Shown here one piece after another: positions 39,482 to 50,437 of a stretch of 64,000 nucleotides of DNA. The notes below the pieces were generated by a model. The model was given only the letters and a program-made list of their open reading frames with translations. It did not search any database and had not been told where the DNA came from. The translations under genes and the position numbers were made by a program. Position 1 is the first letter of the stretch; each line of letters starts with the position of its first letter. This DNA comes from an uncultured Lachnospiraceae bacterium (GTDB lineage: Bacteria > Bacillota > Clostridia > TANB77 > CAG-508), in the NCBI GenBank assembly GCA_945917765.1, contig CAMEHU010000002.1, positions 25,681 through 89,680 of the forward strand. The letters run 5' to 3'.

Positions 39482-40066
39482 ATGTTAATTAAAAATCCAA
39501 AAATAGAAATTTCAGCCACATCTCCAAAACAATACCCTACTTCTGGATTACCAGAAATCGTATTAGTTGGGAAATCAAATGTTGGCAAATCTTCTTTTAT
39601 TAATACTATGATTAATAGAAAAAGTTTAGCTAGAACAAGTAGCCAACCTGGTAAAACAAGACAAATTAATTTTTATAATATGGATGATAAATTTTATTTT
39701 GTTGATTTACCTGGTTATGGATTTAGTAAAATGTCTAAAGTTGAACAAGAAAAAGTTAATCATTTTATTGATGAATATTTACATGTCAGAAAAAATATTT
39801 CTCTTATAATCTTACTTATTGATATTAGACACGAACCAGGAGCTAATGACAGAATGATGTATGATTACATAATTCGCTCAGGATTGCCATTTATGGTACT
39901 TTGTAATAAAGCTGATAAGATAGCTGTTACAAAGGTAGAAAACGCTGTAAAAGCCATTCAAAGCGATTTAAACCCTATATGTGATTTTACTTTCTTACCT
40001 TTTTCTGCTGAGAGAAAAATTTACAGTGATGATGTATGGGAGATTTTGGAAGATTATATTCAATAA
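39482..40066 (+). CDS. engB: ribosome biogenesis GTP-binding protein YihA/YsxC/EngB
   Basis: GKSNVGKSSFINTMINRKSLARTSSQPGKTRQINFY. Confidence 0.96.
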   Translation: MLIKNPKIEISATSPKQYPTSGLPEIVLVGKSNVGKSSFINTMINRKSLARTSSQPGKTRQINFYNMDDKFYFVDLPGYGFSKMSKVEQEKVNHFIDEYLHVRKNISLIILLIDIRHEPGANDRMMYDYIIRSGLPFMVLCNKADKIAVTKVENAVKAIQSDLNPICDFTFLPFSAERKIYSDDVWEILEDYIQ

Positions 40067-40116
40067 TAATAAAAAACATACAGATTTAAGGTAATTTAAA
40101 TTTGTATGTTTTTTTA

Positions 40117-40368
40117 TTATTTTTCTATTTCTTTGCTTAAATTATATAATTCGTCTGGGCAAATATCTGCTCCATTGTCCCATTCAATTGATAATCCTTT
40201 AACTTTAACAGTTTTAAAAATTTTTTCGTCTTTCAATTCATCGAATAGTTTATGTCCAAAATATGGTTTAACATCAAAAATTCTTGTTTCACCATTATTA
40301 AACGAAACTTTTAATTCATAATTTTCAATAACTTCAACACTTATAGCCTTAGGACTCATCTTTATCAC
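40117..40368 (-). CDS. DUF2442 domain-containing protein
   Basis: YELKVSFNNGETRIFDVKPYFG...VKGLSIEWDNGADICPDELY. Confidence 0.88.
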   Translation of the reverse strand: MIKMSPKAISVEVIENYELKVSFNNGETRIFDVKPYFGHKLFDELKDEKIFKTVKVKGLSIEWDNGADICPDELYNLSKEIEK

Positions 40369-40631
40369 TCCAATCCTTTTATTTTTATTAATTCTCCATC
40401 ATTATTATACGCATACCAAACAGCTAATAATTCATCTCTATGTATTTCAATCCATGCATCTATTATTTTCTTTTGTTTACTTGGCATATCTCCGTTCCAT
40501 TCACTATTTTCTATAATTATACTAGCTTCATATTCATTGTACTTTGCATGAATATGTGGTTTGTTGTGATGTCCGCCAATTTCTTTGTATATGTATATTA
40601 AAATTCCATAAAATTGCGAAATTATAGGCAT
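40365..40631 (-). CDS. DUF4160 domain-containing protein
   Basis: MPIISQFYGILIYIY...HNKPHIHAKYNEYEASI. Confidence 0.88.
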   Translation of the reverse strand: MPIISQFYGILIYIYKEIGGHHNKPHIHAKYNEYEASIIIENSEWNGDMPSKQKKIIDAWIEIHRDELLAVWYAYNNDGELIKIKGLE

Positions 40632-40870
40632 GTATCTACCTCCTTATTATAACAGTTTTTTTATACTTTTGGAATATATTTTTAGAAATTTATAGAATAA
40701 ATTTTACTAATTAATAAATTTTCTTTGATATAAATTCTTAATAAATTTTGATTATAATTAATCCTATGACTATAAATGTTAATCTTCATATTAACACTTT
40801 TTTTCATTATTTTCAAGCATTTTCCATCGACAAAATTCTACATTATTCTATATATCTTTCCTAATATACA

Positions 40871-41341
40871 TCAAATCAAATGAACACACCTATATTTTTC
40901 AAATCCATAATCAGCAACTTTTTTACCAAACACATCATATGTATGAGCTGCCACAAAAGTATTATATATACTATCCCCATTTTGAATCACTACAAGTCCA
41001 TGCGAAAATCTAATTCCGTCAAAACTTAATTGAATAATATCTCCTATTTCTAACTTATCAATTGAAGCCACCTCTCCCTTTGGTCCCGCTTCTTTATTTG
41101 AAATTAAAAAATCATACAAGAATTCTACTCCTGTCCATGATGGAGATTTATTATTAGCATTTATATAATACCAGCCATTTAGTCTATTGTAATTCATTTG
41201 ACCACATCCAGCATAAATGCATTGCGAAACGAAATTGGTACAATCTCCTCCAATGTATTCGTAGTTATAGTATTTTGGATTACGAGATAATGCCCATTTT
41301 TGAGCGTATTTGTAGATATTTTCTCTGTTATATTTAGACAT
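40871..41341 (-). CDS. amidase domain-containing protein (Amidase_6-like)
   Basis: YNYEYIGGDCTNFVSQCIYAGC...; SD AGGTGA upstream of this ATG. Confidence 0.88.
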   Translation of the reverse strand: MSKYNRENIYKYAQKWALSRNPKYYNYEYIGGDCTNFVSQCIYAGCGQMNYNRLNGWYYINANNKSPSWTGVEFLYDFLISNKEAGPKGEVASIDKLEIGDIIQLSFDGIRFSHGLVVIQNGDSIYNTFVAAHTYDVFGKKVADYGFEKYRCVHLI

Positions 41342-41345
41342 AAAA

Positions 41346-41386
41346 ATCACCTAATACATTATATTAGATATAATGTATTAGGTGAC
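41346..41386 (-). promoter_or_regulatory. perfect hairpin containing the SD of the amidase gene
   Basis: cacctaatacattatat-tag-atataatgtattaggtg, 17-bp perfect arms, followed by TTTTT then ATG on the minus strand. Confidence 0.8.
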
Positions 41387-41437
41387 ATATTATTACTCAA
41401 TTAATAAATTTTCATCTACTATTACTTTTTTCATTAT

Positions 41438-43450
41438 TTAATTATTTTCAAATATAATCCATGATTCATTATTTTGCATAATTCTGTTTAAATTTTTTCC
41501 TTTTATTATAATACCTTCAACCACATGATTACCTTCAACACCATTTATTGCATACTCGCTCAATTTTTCTTCAATACCTTCTGCATTTTTTGCTATTAAT
41601 TCCATTCTAATAACATTTTCTTCCGTTTCTCCAGCACCATCATATACAACATGGTAAACATCTCCATTTTCATATAATCTTATTTCTTGCATTGAGCTTC
41701 CAGCCCAACCACTTGGAGATAATCTTTTTACTACTCTATTTCCGTTTTCACCATTTAAAACAATAGCTTTTTTGGATTTCACATACCCATCTGAATTAGA
41801 TACTGCTAATTCAAATTTTCCTTTATATGTTTCTGTGTTTGTATAATCACTTATATATAAATCATAAGTTATATACTTTGTTCCAGCTGCAATATCTGTA
41901 CTTAAATTCTTTATAACAGGGCTACTTCCTCTATCAGATTTTTGCAATAGATATTGACCATTTTGATATTTTAATACATCTCCATATGAACCTTGTTTAT
42001 TTAGTTTTACACCAAATATACTATATATGATATTGTTTATTTCATCTTCTGAAACATTTATAGTTCCTTTTAAATCAGAGTCATTTTCGATTTTAACAAT
42101 TTTATCATTTATCATATTATATGCAACACGCATATAATCATCTGTTGTTAATTTCATTCCATCTGAAAAATTATTTAATTCTGATACTGCATAAGCTAAA
42201 TTTTCATCTGATAAATTAATTTTACTAATTTGTTTTTGTGTTGTAACACTATTAATAACTTGCTCATTTCTAGTTTTAAACACTACATTTTTATCCAAGC
42301 TATAAATCTCATAAACATCTCCTACATATACAGAAATTCTTCCATCTGCATAATTTCTTACAATTGAACTAACTCCTGTTGCAATGCATTCTTCATTATA
42401 ATTACTTTTTCTTACTCTATAAAAATTACCTTTATCCATATAGTATACATATTCATTTTCATTATTTATACTATAATAATTTTTATTATCAACTGTAAAA
42501 TCACCTTTTCCATCATCAACAATAGCTTCTTTATTATGTGCTTTAATATATTTTTCATTTAATTTATCATAATTAACAGTTTCTTGATCATACCAATTAT
42601 TTACCATTCCAATTTCAATTTCTTTTCTTAATCCATCATTTCTTATGGCATTTACATATTCATAATCAGTATTAGAATAAGAGAATTTTCTTGATTTTTG
42701 TTCTAATCCAACAACATTATATAATCCTTCTAATTTTGTAGCTTCAAAATAAAATACATTATTTGCATAACAATTTAAATCAACATATTGAATAGTTCCA
42801 TCTTCCATTAATAAGAATAAATATGGCATTCCTGCACCACTAATTTCTCCTATAAAAATGTCTGAAACATTTTCTGTTATATTGTCTACTTTATAGCAAT
42901 CTGTTGAAGTGAATCCCCCTTCGAATTCATTCCAATACTCAGATTTCAAATTAATTCCAATATCACGTTTTCCCAACATATAAGCTTTAACAAAGCCTTT
43001 TTCTGTCTCTTTTAAAATCTGTTCATTAGATACTTCCAATTTTTCGTTTTTTACCAAAGATTTTTGATTATAAGTTATAATTTGTGGTTCATTATTTAAT
43101 CCAATTTTACCATTTTTATTAAAATATATTGCTGTTCCTCCAACTATCACAACTGTAAGTGATACTGCTGCCACACTTAAAATCCTATTAAGTTTTTTGT
43201 AAAAATTTACTTCAATTATTTTATGACCAGCGTTGTTCATATTATTAGTTTTATTATTTGTTTCATGTTTTTCCGATTGAACATTATTTGTTATTTCATT
43301 TGTTTTTACTGAATTATTCACAAATTGATTATTAAATTGACTTGGCTTAAAATTAGCAAAAACAGAATTTGCTTTATCTGAAATTTGATTATCATTTTTA
43401 AACTTTGCTCTAATAATTTTATCCATTTGTTCATCTGTTAATCTGTTCAT
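41438..43450 (-). CDS. membrane-anchored protein, putative anti-sigma factor
   Basis: Starts within the end of the ECF sigma gene (ATGA-type overlap); one TM after a cytoplasmic N-terminus. Confidence 0.65.
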   Translation of the reverse strand: MNRLTDEQMDKIIRAKFKNDNQISDKANSVFANFKPSQFNNQFVNNSVKTNEITNNVQSEKHETNNKTNNMNNAGHKIIEVNFYKKLNRILSVAAVSLTVVIVGGTAIYFNKNGKIGLNNEPQIITYNQKSLVKNEKLEVSNEQILKETEKGFVKAYMLGKRDIGINLKSEYWNEFEGGFTSTDCYKVDNITENVSDIFIGEISGAGMPYLFLLMEDGTIQYVDLNCYANNVFYFEATKLEGLYNVVGLEQKSRKFSYSNTDYEYVNAIRNDGLRKEIEIGMVNNWYDQETVNYDKLNEKYIKAHNKEAIVDDGKGDFTVDNKNYYSINNENEYVYYMDKGNFYRVRKSNYNEECIATGVSSIVRNYADGRISVYVGDVYEIYSLDKNVVFKTRNEQVINSVTTQKQISKINLSDENLAYAVSELNNFSDGMKLTTDDYMRVAYNMINDKIVKIENDSDLKGTINVSEDEINNIIYSIFGVKLNKQGSYGDVLKYQNGQYLLQKSDRGSSPVIKNLSTDIAAGTKYITYDLYISDYTNTETYKGKFELAVSNSDGYVKSKKAIVLNGENGNRVVKRLSPSGWAGSSMQEIRLYENGDVYHVVYDGAGETEENVIRMELIAKNAEGIEEKLSEYAINGVEGNHVVEGIIIKGKNLNRIMQNNESWIIFENN

Positions 43451-43974
43451 AAAACCTCCTCCTCACTTTTCATAATTTCATATATCTTGCTTCTTGCCCT
43501 TGATAATCTTGACTTAACCGTTCCCTCTGGAATATCAAGTATCATTGCAATTTCATTTACTGAATAATCATTGTAATAATACAACACAGTTATTGTCTTT
43601 AAATCTTCATCTATTTTTGTTAAAACATTTTCAACTAAAGATTCTGAGTTGTAACTATCAAATGATTTTAAGTTTTCGTTTGTGTTATATTCATCTATAT
43701 CAGTAACATTTGAATACAACTTTTGATTCTTATTGACAATATCATATGATTTATTAATTAAAATTCGTATTAACCATGTTGAAAAAAATTGATTGTTTTG
43801 AAGTTTGTTCAAATTAGTATATGCACTCATTAAAGCATTTTGAATTGCATCACAAACATCATCTTCATTTTTTAAAATAGATTTTGCAACTTTATACATC
43901 TTTAATTTATTTTCTTCAATTAGTTGCTCAAAAGCTTCATTATTACCCAATTTTGCTTCTTCTACTAAATTCAT
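43447..43974 (-). CDS. ECF-type RNA polymerase sigma factor
   Basis: Sigma-70 region 2 (ICDAIQNALMSAYTNLNKL) and region 4 (YYYNDYSVNEIAMILDIPEGTVKSRLSRARSKI). Confidence 0.93.
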   Translation of the reverse strand: MNLVEEAKLGNNEAFEQLIEENKLKMYKVAKSILKNEDDVCDAIQNALMSAYTNLNKLQNNQFFSTWLIRILINKSYDIVNKNQKLYSNVTDIDEYNTNENLKSFDSYNSESLVENVLTKIDEDLKTITVLYYYNDYSVNEIAMILDIPEGTVKSRLSRARSKIYEIMKSEEEVL

Positions 43975-44487
43975 TTTCTTCTCCCCTTATCCTATTTTTT
44001 CTGCTTATACTTTATTTGACTGAATAATGTTATCTTTGGTTCATTTTTATAAAAAAATTTACAGAATTTCATTTTTATAAGCATATAATTAATTAAATTA
44101 TAAACATTATTTTTTAAATTTGCAATATAGTTTTTTGGGTGATATTGAAAATTATTTTTTAGTGGTAAAAGAAACAATTATAAAAACAATTATAAAAATA
44201 ATTATAAAAATAATTATAAGAACAAACAAATATAATTTCCTTATAATTTATTCTTACAGTTATTAGACATCTAACTTTTTAGTTTGGTTCAATTAATTTG
44301 ATTTTTTGACAACTTTAAATGAATAAAAAAAACAGTTATAATTGAAGTTTTTCCTCAATTATAACTGTTCTGTTAATTTAAATTAACTATATTTTATAAT
44401 ATATATTTCAAGCTTTTTTATAATATTTTTCCTTCTTGGTTTTATTTATCGTCTTTCTTATCTTTAATTATTATCTTTTATATTTGG

Positions 44488-45447
44488 CTATTGTTCTATA
44501 TATTTACTATCTACTAAATCTTTAACCAAACTATAAGGAACTTTAAAATCAAATTGTCCAGATGCTCCACTTGCAATTTCATACTTAGGAATTTCTACAC
44601 AAACTATTCCACCTTTAACAAAATATCCATTTAATTGCTCAATTGCTGAATTTATTATACTTTGATAATCATTTCCATGCATTTCCAATACTTCTTGATA
44701 TCTTGAATCCTTTTTTAATTCATCATAAACATATTTTTTACATGCTTCAATATATTTTTCTTTTGATTTAACTATGTTTTTAATTTCTATTACATCTCCA
44801 GTTTCCAAATCAAATGAAACTCCACTAGTATTTCCCCAACTTACACCTCCAAGACCACCTTCAAAAATATATCCAAAAGTTACTATTTTATCTGTTAAAT
44901 AAATTACTTCATAAGATTGATGAAATCCAATATCTTGAGGTCCATAATCACCACTAAATTCATTCATTTGATTTAAAATCTCTTCTATATATTCATCTTT
45001 AGTTTGTTCATTAATATCTTTCCATACATCACTATACCAATTTTTCAAATACTTTTCCATTTTCTCTGCAGCACTTGCGCTTATTCCTGTAATATTAGGA
45101 ACATCTTCATTACAAACAAAGCTTGCTCCACCTATTGTTATATTTCTTACGCCTCTTGTTTCATAGCTTACTTTAAAAGAATCTTTTAAGTTACTATTTT
45201 TTGATGTATTATTATTGTTTGGTTCAGAGTTATCTTCCTTTTTATCTGTATCTTTTTTATTATCATCTTCTTTATTATTACTTTGTTCATTTGAACTTTG
45301 CTCTGATTGTGGTTTATTATTAAAAATTGTTGTGAAATCTTTTCCAGAAACCAATAGTCCAGTAAAGATTCCTATTATTATTAATAAAATTGCAATTATT
45401 AAAACTAGCACTATTTTAAGTACACTACTCTTTTTATTTTTTTTCAT
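44488..45447 (-). CDS. DUF3298-domain membrane-anchored protein (RsiV/PdaC-like)
   Basis: N-terminal TM, low-complexity linker, GVSFDLETGDVIEIKNIV... Confidence 0.7.
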   Translation of the reverse strand: MKKNKKSSVLKIVLVLIIAILLIIIGIFTGLLVSGKDFTTIFNNKPQSEQSSNEQSNNKEDDNKKDTDKKEDNSEPNNNNTSKNSNLKDSFKVSYETRGVRNITIGGASFVCNEDVPNITGISASAAEKMEKYLKNWYSDVWKDINEQTKDEYIEEILNQMNEFSGDYGPQDIGFHQSYEVIYLTDKIVTFGYIFEGGLGGVSWGNTSGVSFDLETGDVIEIKNIVKSKEKYIEACKKYVYDELKKDSRYQEVLEMHGNDYQSIINSAIEQLNGYFVKGGIVCVEIPKYEIASGASGQFDFKVPYSLVKDLVDSKYIEQ

Positions 45448-45502
45448 ATTATCTCCTTCATTCTTTTCTAACATTTTTCTTCTTAGCCAATATTATATAT
45501 TC

Positions 45503-46777
45503 TTATTTTATAAATTCATCAATATTAGCATCTGTCAAGTCTGTTCCAATAGACACAAATTTATATTTACTATATTTTTGTAAAATTTCATTATAGCGTG
45601 ATTCTGTAATTTTATTCGAATCCTCTCCATAATAATAAATAATATTTCCTGTAAAGCCATCATCACCATAATCATCATATTTTCCAACTTTTTCTAGTGT
45701 TTTAGAACTTCCTGTTTTTATATCATAATATATTGAAGCTTCATTTCCCATATGCATGTATCCTTGGCAAGCCATTGCATTATTAGCATCAATAGCCATT
45801 CCTCCATGACTTATGTGTAAAGGATATTCAGTTAATGGGTTTGAAACCACTTTTCCATTTTGATATGTTACAATAAAGCATTGTGAAGATAAATCTCCAT
45901 CTGAATATGCTTCAACAACAATCATTGGAGAATAATTTCCACCAACAACTTTTATAAATGATAGTTTTTGTTCATGTTCTAATGCATCACCAAATACAGT
46001 TGTTTTCATCATCACATTATTTTTCACCCAATTTTTATCTTTTAAACATTTTCTGATTTCTTGAGCAGCAATATTAGAACTAGAATTATTATTATTTGCA
46101 TTGGTTTTATCTATTGCTGGTTTAGTTGTTAAATCAATTTTTTCTTCAAGTATATTTGTCCCAATTCCAGTTTTTGGATTAATTGTATACCAGTCAGATG
46201 TACTGTTATGATCTCCCATATTATCATATAATTGAATTGATACTGTTCCATCAGAATTTACTTGTGAACCAACTCCAGAAGGTCTATATCCTGTTTTTGC
46301 TTCATAATAATCTAGAGCCATTTTTTCTAAATCTTTTTGAGAATATTCTTTATTATTTTTTGTTTGATTATCATTATTATTTTCTGTATTTTTTTCTGTG
46401 TTATTTTTGTCTTCTATATTGTCTTTATTGTCTGTTTCTTTTGAGTTATTTCCATTACTATCGTCATTATTATCATTTTCTTTATTATTATCAGTATTGT
46501 TTTCCGTTTTTTGAGTAGCTGAACTTGAACCTGACTTATTTTCCTTTGATTTTTCACTCCTACTATTTTTTGAAATAAAAATTCCTGCTACAATACCTAA
46601 CACTAATAACAAAATCATTATAATAACTATGAGAATTGCAGTAACATTTTTCTCTTTTTTGCTAACAGTATTTGAGTTAGCTGATTCCACAGTTCCTTTT
46701 AATTCCTGTTTTGTTGTAGCATTATCATTATGGTTTTCACTGAATTTTTGATTTTCATTAATTTCTTTATTATCCAT
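45503..46777 (-). CDS. membrane-anchored hypothetical protein with acidic Asn-rich linker
   Basis: TM followed by NNTDNNKENDNNDDSNG... linker and a folded C-terminal region. Confidence 0.6.
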   Translation of the reverse strand: MDNKEINENQKFSENHNDNATTKQELKGTVESANSNTVSKKEKNVTAILIVIIMILLLVLGIVAGIFISKNSRSEKSKENKSGSSSATQKTENNTDNNKENDNNDDSNGNNSKETDNKDNIEDKNNTEKNTENNNDNQTKNNKEYSQKDLEKMALDYYEAKTGYRPSGVGSQVNSDGTVSIQLYDNMGDHNSTSDWYTINPKTGIGTNILEEKIDLTTKPAIDKTNANNNNSSSNIAAQEIRKCLKDKNWVKNNVMMKTTVFGDALEHEQKLSFIKVVGGNYSPMIVVEAYSDGDLSSQCFIVTYQNGKVVSNPLTEYPLHISHGGMAIDANNAMACQGYMHMGNEASIYYDIKTGSSKTLEKVGKYDDYGDDGFTGNIIYYYGEDSNKITESRYNEILQKYSKYKFVSIGTDLTDANIDEFIK

Positions 46778-46902
46778 ATCTTCCTTTTATGATATATAAA
46801 TATATCATATACTCCTTTCCATTTTTTCTCTTGTTTTTAAATTTTATATTAAGAAAATTATAACACTACCCCAAATTTAAGTCAATTGTATGTTCGAAAA
46901 TC

Positions 46903-47020
46903 TGTGCACAATTGGGGACGCGTCCCTACTGTGCAAATTGCACAATAATGGACACATCATCATCTAAGATAATGTGTCCCCAAATGTGCAAAATGCACAA
47001 CAGGGACGTATCCCCAATTA
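46903..47020. repeat. REP-like nested inverted repeat (GGGACGCGTCCC core)
   Basis: gcacaattggggacgcgtccctactgtgcaaattgcaca...tgtgtccccaaatgtgcaaaatgcacaacagggacgtatccccaatt. Confidence 0.9.
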
Positions 47021-47062
47021 TGAAAAAAAATCCAAATTTAAAATTTGGATTTTTTTCTAATA

Positions 47063-47596
47063 TTAAACTAAAGCTAATATAACAACTTCAGCTGAATCTC
47101 CTCTTCTAGGTCCTTTTTTGATTATACGAGTATAACCACCATTTCTACCTTCATATTTAGGAGCGATTTCGTTGAATAATTTAGATGTTAAATCTACATT
47201 ATTTCCTTCACTGTCTTTAACTTTGTTTATCATTCTCATCATTTTTCTTCTTGCATTAAGTCTTGAAGGCATATCTTTTTGTCTTTTTTCAGTTGTTTCT
47301 TCTTTAACAACTTTTACATATTCTTTACCATTCTTACTTTTTGCAACTTCTGTAACTTTTTTACCATTGCTATCTAATTTTGCTTTAACAACTTTAGCGT
47401 CAACAGTTTCAAAGTTATCTTTTTCTCTTATAGCTAATGCGATAATACTATCAGCTAATGCTTTGATTTCTTTAGCTCTAGCTTCAGTAGTTTCTATTTT
47501 TTCATGCCATATTAAATCTGTTAAACCAGTTTTTAACATTGCATTTCTTATATCAGTAGTTCTACCTAATTTTCTGTTAATTGCCACTTTTTTCAC
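47063..47596 (-). CDS. rplQ: 50S ribosomal protein L17
   Basis: [37 protein letters not shown]. Confidence 0.96.
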   Translation of the reverse strand: MKKVAINRKLGRTTDIRNAMLKTGLTDLIWHEKIETTEARAKEIKALADSIIALAIREKDNFETVDAKVVKAKLDSNGKKVTEVAKSKNGKEYVKVVKEETTEKRQKDMPSRLNARRKMMRMINKVKDSEGNNVDLTSKLFNEIAPKYEGRNGGYTRIIKKGPRRGDSAEVVILALV

Positions 47597-47682
47597 CCTC
47601 TCTTTTTTTATAAGTAATATAACCAGTATTTAACTAGTATAGTATATGGACATAAGTATAGATTACTTAGCCATTTTCTCTA

Positions 47683-48630
47683 TTAATCTTCTTCCTTAGC
47701 AAAATCTAAACCTAATGAATGTAATTTATTTGTTACTTCATCTAAAGATTTTTTACCAAGATTTCTAACTTTCATCATATCAGATTCTGTTTTGTTTGTT
47801 AAATCTTCAACTGTAGAAATATTTGCTCTTTTTAAACAGTTAAATGATCTTACAGATAATTCTAATTCTTCTATAGCCATTTCTAATACTTTTTCTTTCT
47901 TGAATTCTTCTTTTTCAATCATTACTTGAGTATTTTTTGTAGCTTCAGATAAATCTATGAATAAATCTAAATGTCCAGTCATAACTTTAGCAGCTAAGCT
48001 TAAAGCTTCATATGGTTTTAAACTTCCGTCTGTCCAAACTTCGATTGTTAATTTATCATAATCAACCATTTGACCAACTCTAGTGTTTTCAACTGAATAA
48101 TTAACTTTTCTAACTGGTGTATAGATAGAATCGATAGGAAGAACTCCTAAAGGTTGATTTTCCTTTTTGTTCTTTTCAGCTGTGTTGTATCCTCTACCCA
48201 TTTCAGCTGTTAATTCCATAACTAGTGAACCACCTTCTGATACAGTTGCAATATGTAAATCAGGATTTAATATTTCAACTGTTCCATCAGTAATAATGTC
48301 ACCTGCAGTAACTTCACCTTCTCCTTTAAAGTTAATTCTTAGAATTTTTTCTTCATTTTTATCTAATTTTAATCTTACATTTTTTAGATTAACAATTATC
48401 TCTGGTACATCTTCTACTACATTAGGTATTGTAGAAAATTCATGTAATACTCCATCGATTTTAACTCCAGTTATTGCACTTCCTGGTAATGATGAAAGTA
48501 ATATTCTTCTTAAAGAATTTCCTATTGTAATACCATAACCTCTTTCTAATGGTTCACAAACAAATTTTGCATAATTATTTTCATTGTCTATCTCTAAGCA
48601 TTTAATATTTGGCTTTTCAAATTCTATCAT
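47683..48630 (-). CDS. rpoA: RNA polymerase subunit alpha
   Basis: [15 protein letters not shown]...[24 protein letters not shown]. Confidence 0.98.
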   Translation of the reverse strand: MIEFEKPNIKCLEIDNENNYAKFVCEPLERGYGITIGNSLRRILLSSLPGSAITGVKIDGVLHEFSTIPNVVEDVPEIIVNLKNVRLKLDKNEEKILRINFKGEGEVTAGDIITDGTVEILNPDLHIATVSEGGSLVMELTAEMGRGYNTAEKNKKENQPLGVLPIDSIYTPVRKVNYSVENTRVGQMVDYDKLTIEVWTDGSLKPYEALSLAAKVMTGHLDLFIDLSEATKNTQVMIEKEEFKKEKVLEMAIEELELSVRSFNCLKRANISTVEDLTNKTESDMMKVRNLGKKSLDEVTNKLHSLGLDFAKEED

Positions 48631-48748
48631 TTTTACCTCCTAATAATTAATCATTATATTTAATTCAGTCTTAAAGCATAATTCTACATTAATTATACAC
48701 ATTTTATATATGAAAAATATAAAAATCTCTCTAACACTTTTACAACCA

Positions 48749-49345
48749 TTATTTTGAGTAAAGCTCTACTATTAAATGCTCTTCTACTGGGTAGTCAATT
48801 TCTTCTCTAGATGGTTCTTTTATCACTTTACCTGATAAATTATCTATATTTTTTTCTAACCATGTTGGTACTAATCTTGAAGCTGTTTCTTCAACACTTG
48901 CTTTAATTGTACCGTTATCTTTTCTTATTTCTCTTACAGATATTTCATCACCAGGTTTTACTATATATGATGGAATATCAACTTTTTGTCCGTTAACTTG
49001 GAAAGCACCATGAGAAACTTGCATTCTTGCTTCTGCTCTTGTTCTTGCATATCCTAATCTAAATACTACGTTATCTAATCTGCTTTCTAGTAATTGTAGT
49101 AATAATTCACCTGTATTTCCTTTTTTGTTGTATGAAATTGTATAATATTTTCTAAATTGTTTTTCTCCAACTCCATATATAAATTTCAATTTTTGCTTTT
49201 CTTTTAACTGAATAGCATATTCAGAAACTTTTTTATGTTTATTACCTGCTGGTTTACGATTAGATTCTTTATCAATACCAATAACTGTTGGACTGATTCC
49301 AAGATATCTACATCTTTTTAAAACAGGTTCTCTATATCTTGACAT
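48749..49345 (-). CDS. rpsD: 30S ribosomal protein S4
   Basis: [16 protein letters not shown]...[27 protein letters not shown]-like core. Confidence 0.97.
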   Translation of the reverse strand: [198 protein letters not shown]

Positions 49346-49379
49346 TAATTTTCACCTTCCTTATAATATTTAATTCAAA

Positions 49380-49778
49380 TTATACACGACGTCTTTTTGG
49401 TGGTCTACAACCATTATGTGGTATTGGTGTTACATCCTTAATACTGCTTATTTCTAAACCTGCAGCTTGTAATGATCTAATAGCTGCTTCACGACCAGAA
49501 CCTGGTCCTTTTACAAATACTTCTACTGATTTTAAACCATGTTCCATAGCTGTTTTAGCTGCTGTTTCAGCTGCTTCTCCAGCTGCAAATGGTGTGCTTT
49601 TTCTAGAACCTTTGAATCCTAATTGTCCAGCACTTGCCCAAGATAAAACATTACCTTGAACATCAGATATTGTAACTATTGTATTATTAAAACTAGAATG
49701 AATATGAGCCATACCTTTTTCGATATTTTTTCTATCTCTTCTTCTAGTAACTCTTTTTGTTACATTTTTAGTAGCCAT
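49380..49778 (-). CDS. rpsK: 30S ribosomal protein S11
   Basis: [30 protein letters not shown]. Confidence 0.98.
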   Translation of the reverse strand: MATKNVTKRVTRRRDRKNIEKGMAHIHSSFNNTIVTISDVQGNVLSWASAGQLGFKGSRKSTPFAAGEAAETAAKTAMEHGLKSVEVFVKGPGSGREAAIRSLQAAGLEISSIKDVTPIPHNGCRPPKRRRV

Positions 49779-49798
49779 TTATGTTTTACCTCCCTAAA

Positions 49799-50164
49799 TT
49801 ATTTTTTACTTTTACTTACTAATTTTCTAGGACCTTTTCTTGTACGAGCATTAGTTTTTGTTCTTTGTCCTCTAACTGGTAATCCTCTTCTATGTCTTAA
49901 TCCTCTGTAGCATCCTATTTCTGTTAATCTCTTAATGTTAAGAGCAACTTCTCTACGTAAGTCACCTTCAACTACATAACCATCCATAGCATTTCTTATT
50001 GCTTGTACTTGGTCATCAGTTAAATCTTTTACTCTAGTATCTGGGTTAACACCAGCTTTTTTTAATATTTTTTGTGAACTTGGTAAACCAATTCCATAGA
50101 TATATGTTAATCCAATTTCTACTCTTTTTTCTCTAGGTAAATCTACTCCTGATATACGAGCCAT
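49799..50164 (-). CDS. rpsM: 30S ribosomal protein S13
   Basis: [26 protein letters not shown]...[25 protein letters not shown]. Confidence 0.98.
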   Translation of the reverse strand: MARISGVDLPREKRVEIGLTYIYGIGLPSSQKILKKAGVNPDTRVKDLTDDQVQAIRNAMDGYVVEGDLRREVALNIKRLTEIGCYRGLRHRRGLPVRGQRTKTNARTRKGPRKLVSKSKK

Positions 50165-50437
50165 TATTTTAGCACCTCCAAAATATTTTGTTTAATTTTT
50201 TTGTTTTGTTTATTTTATATTAAATTAAAGGTGAAATGCATTAATATAATTAATTCGGATTGTTTAATTATACTAATCTCTAACCAATATAAAATGTTAT
50301 ATATAAACACAAATTAAATAAATTATCAGCCGCTTATCGTAATTTGTGTTAATACCAATTTTTGTTTATCCTAAATTAAATACTATTATAGTTTTATTAG
50401 ATAAATAAATTCATCTTAATCAAACTATCAATTAAAA

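Noticed and set aside
44165-44222. Short tandem (aattataaaaac)n-like repeat upstream of the ECF sigma gene
   Set aside because: Short and AT-only; could be simple-sequence drift with no clear function
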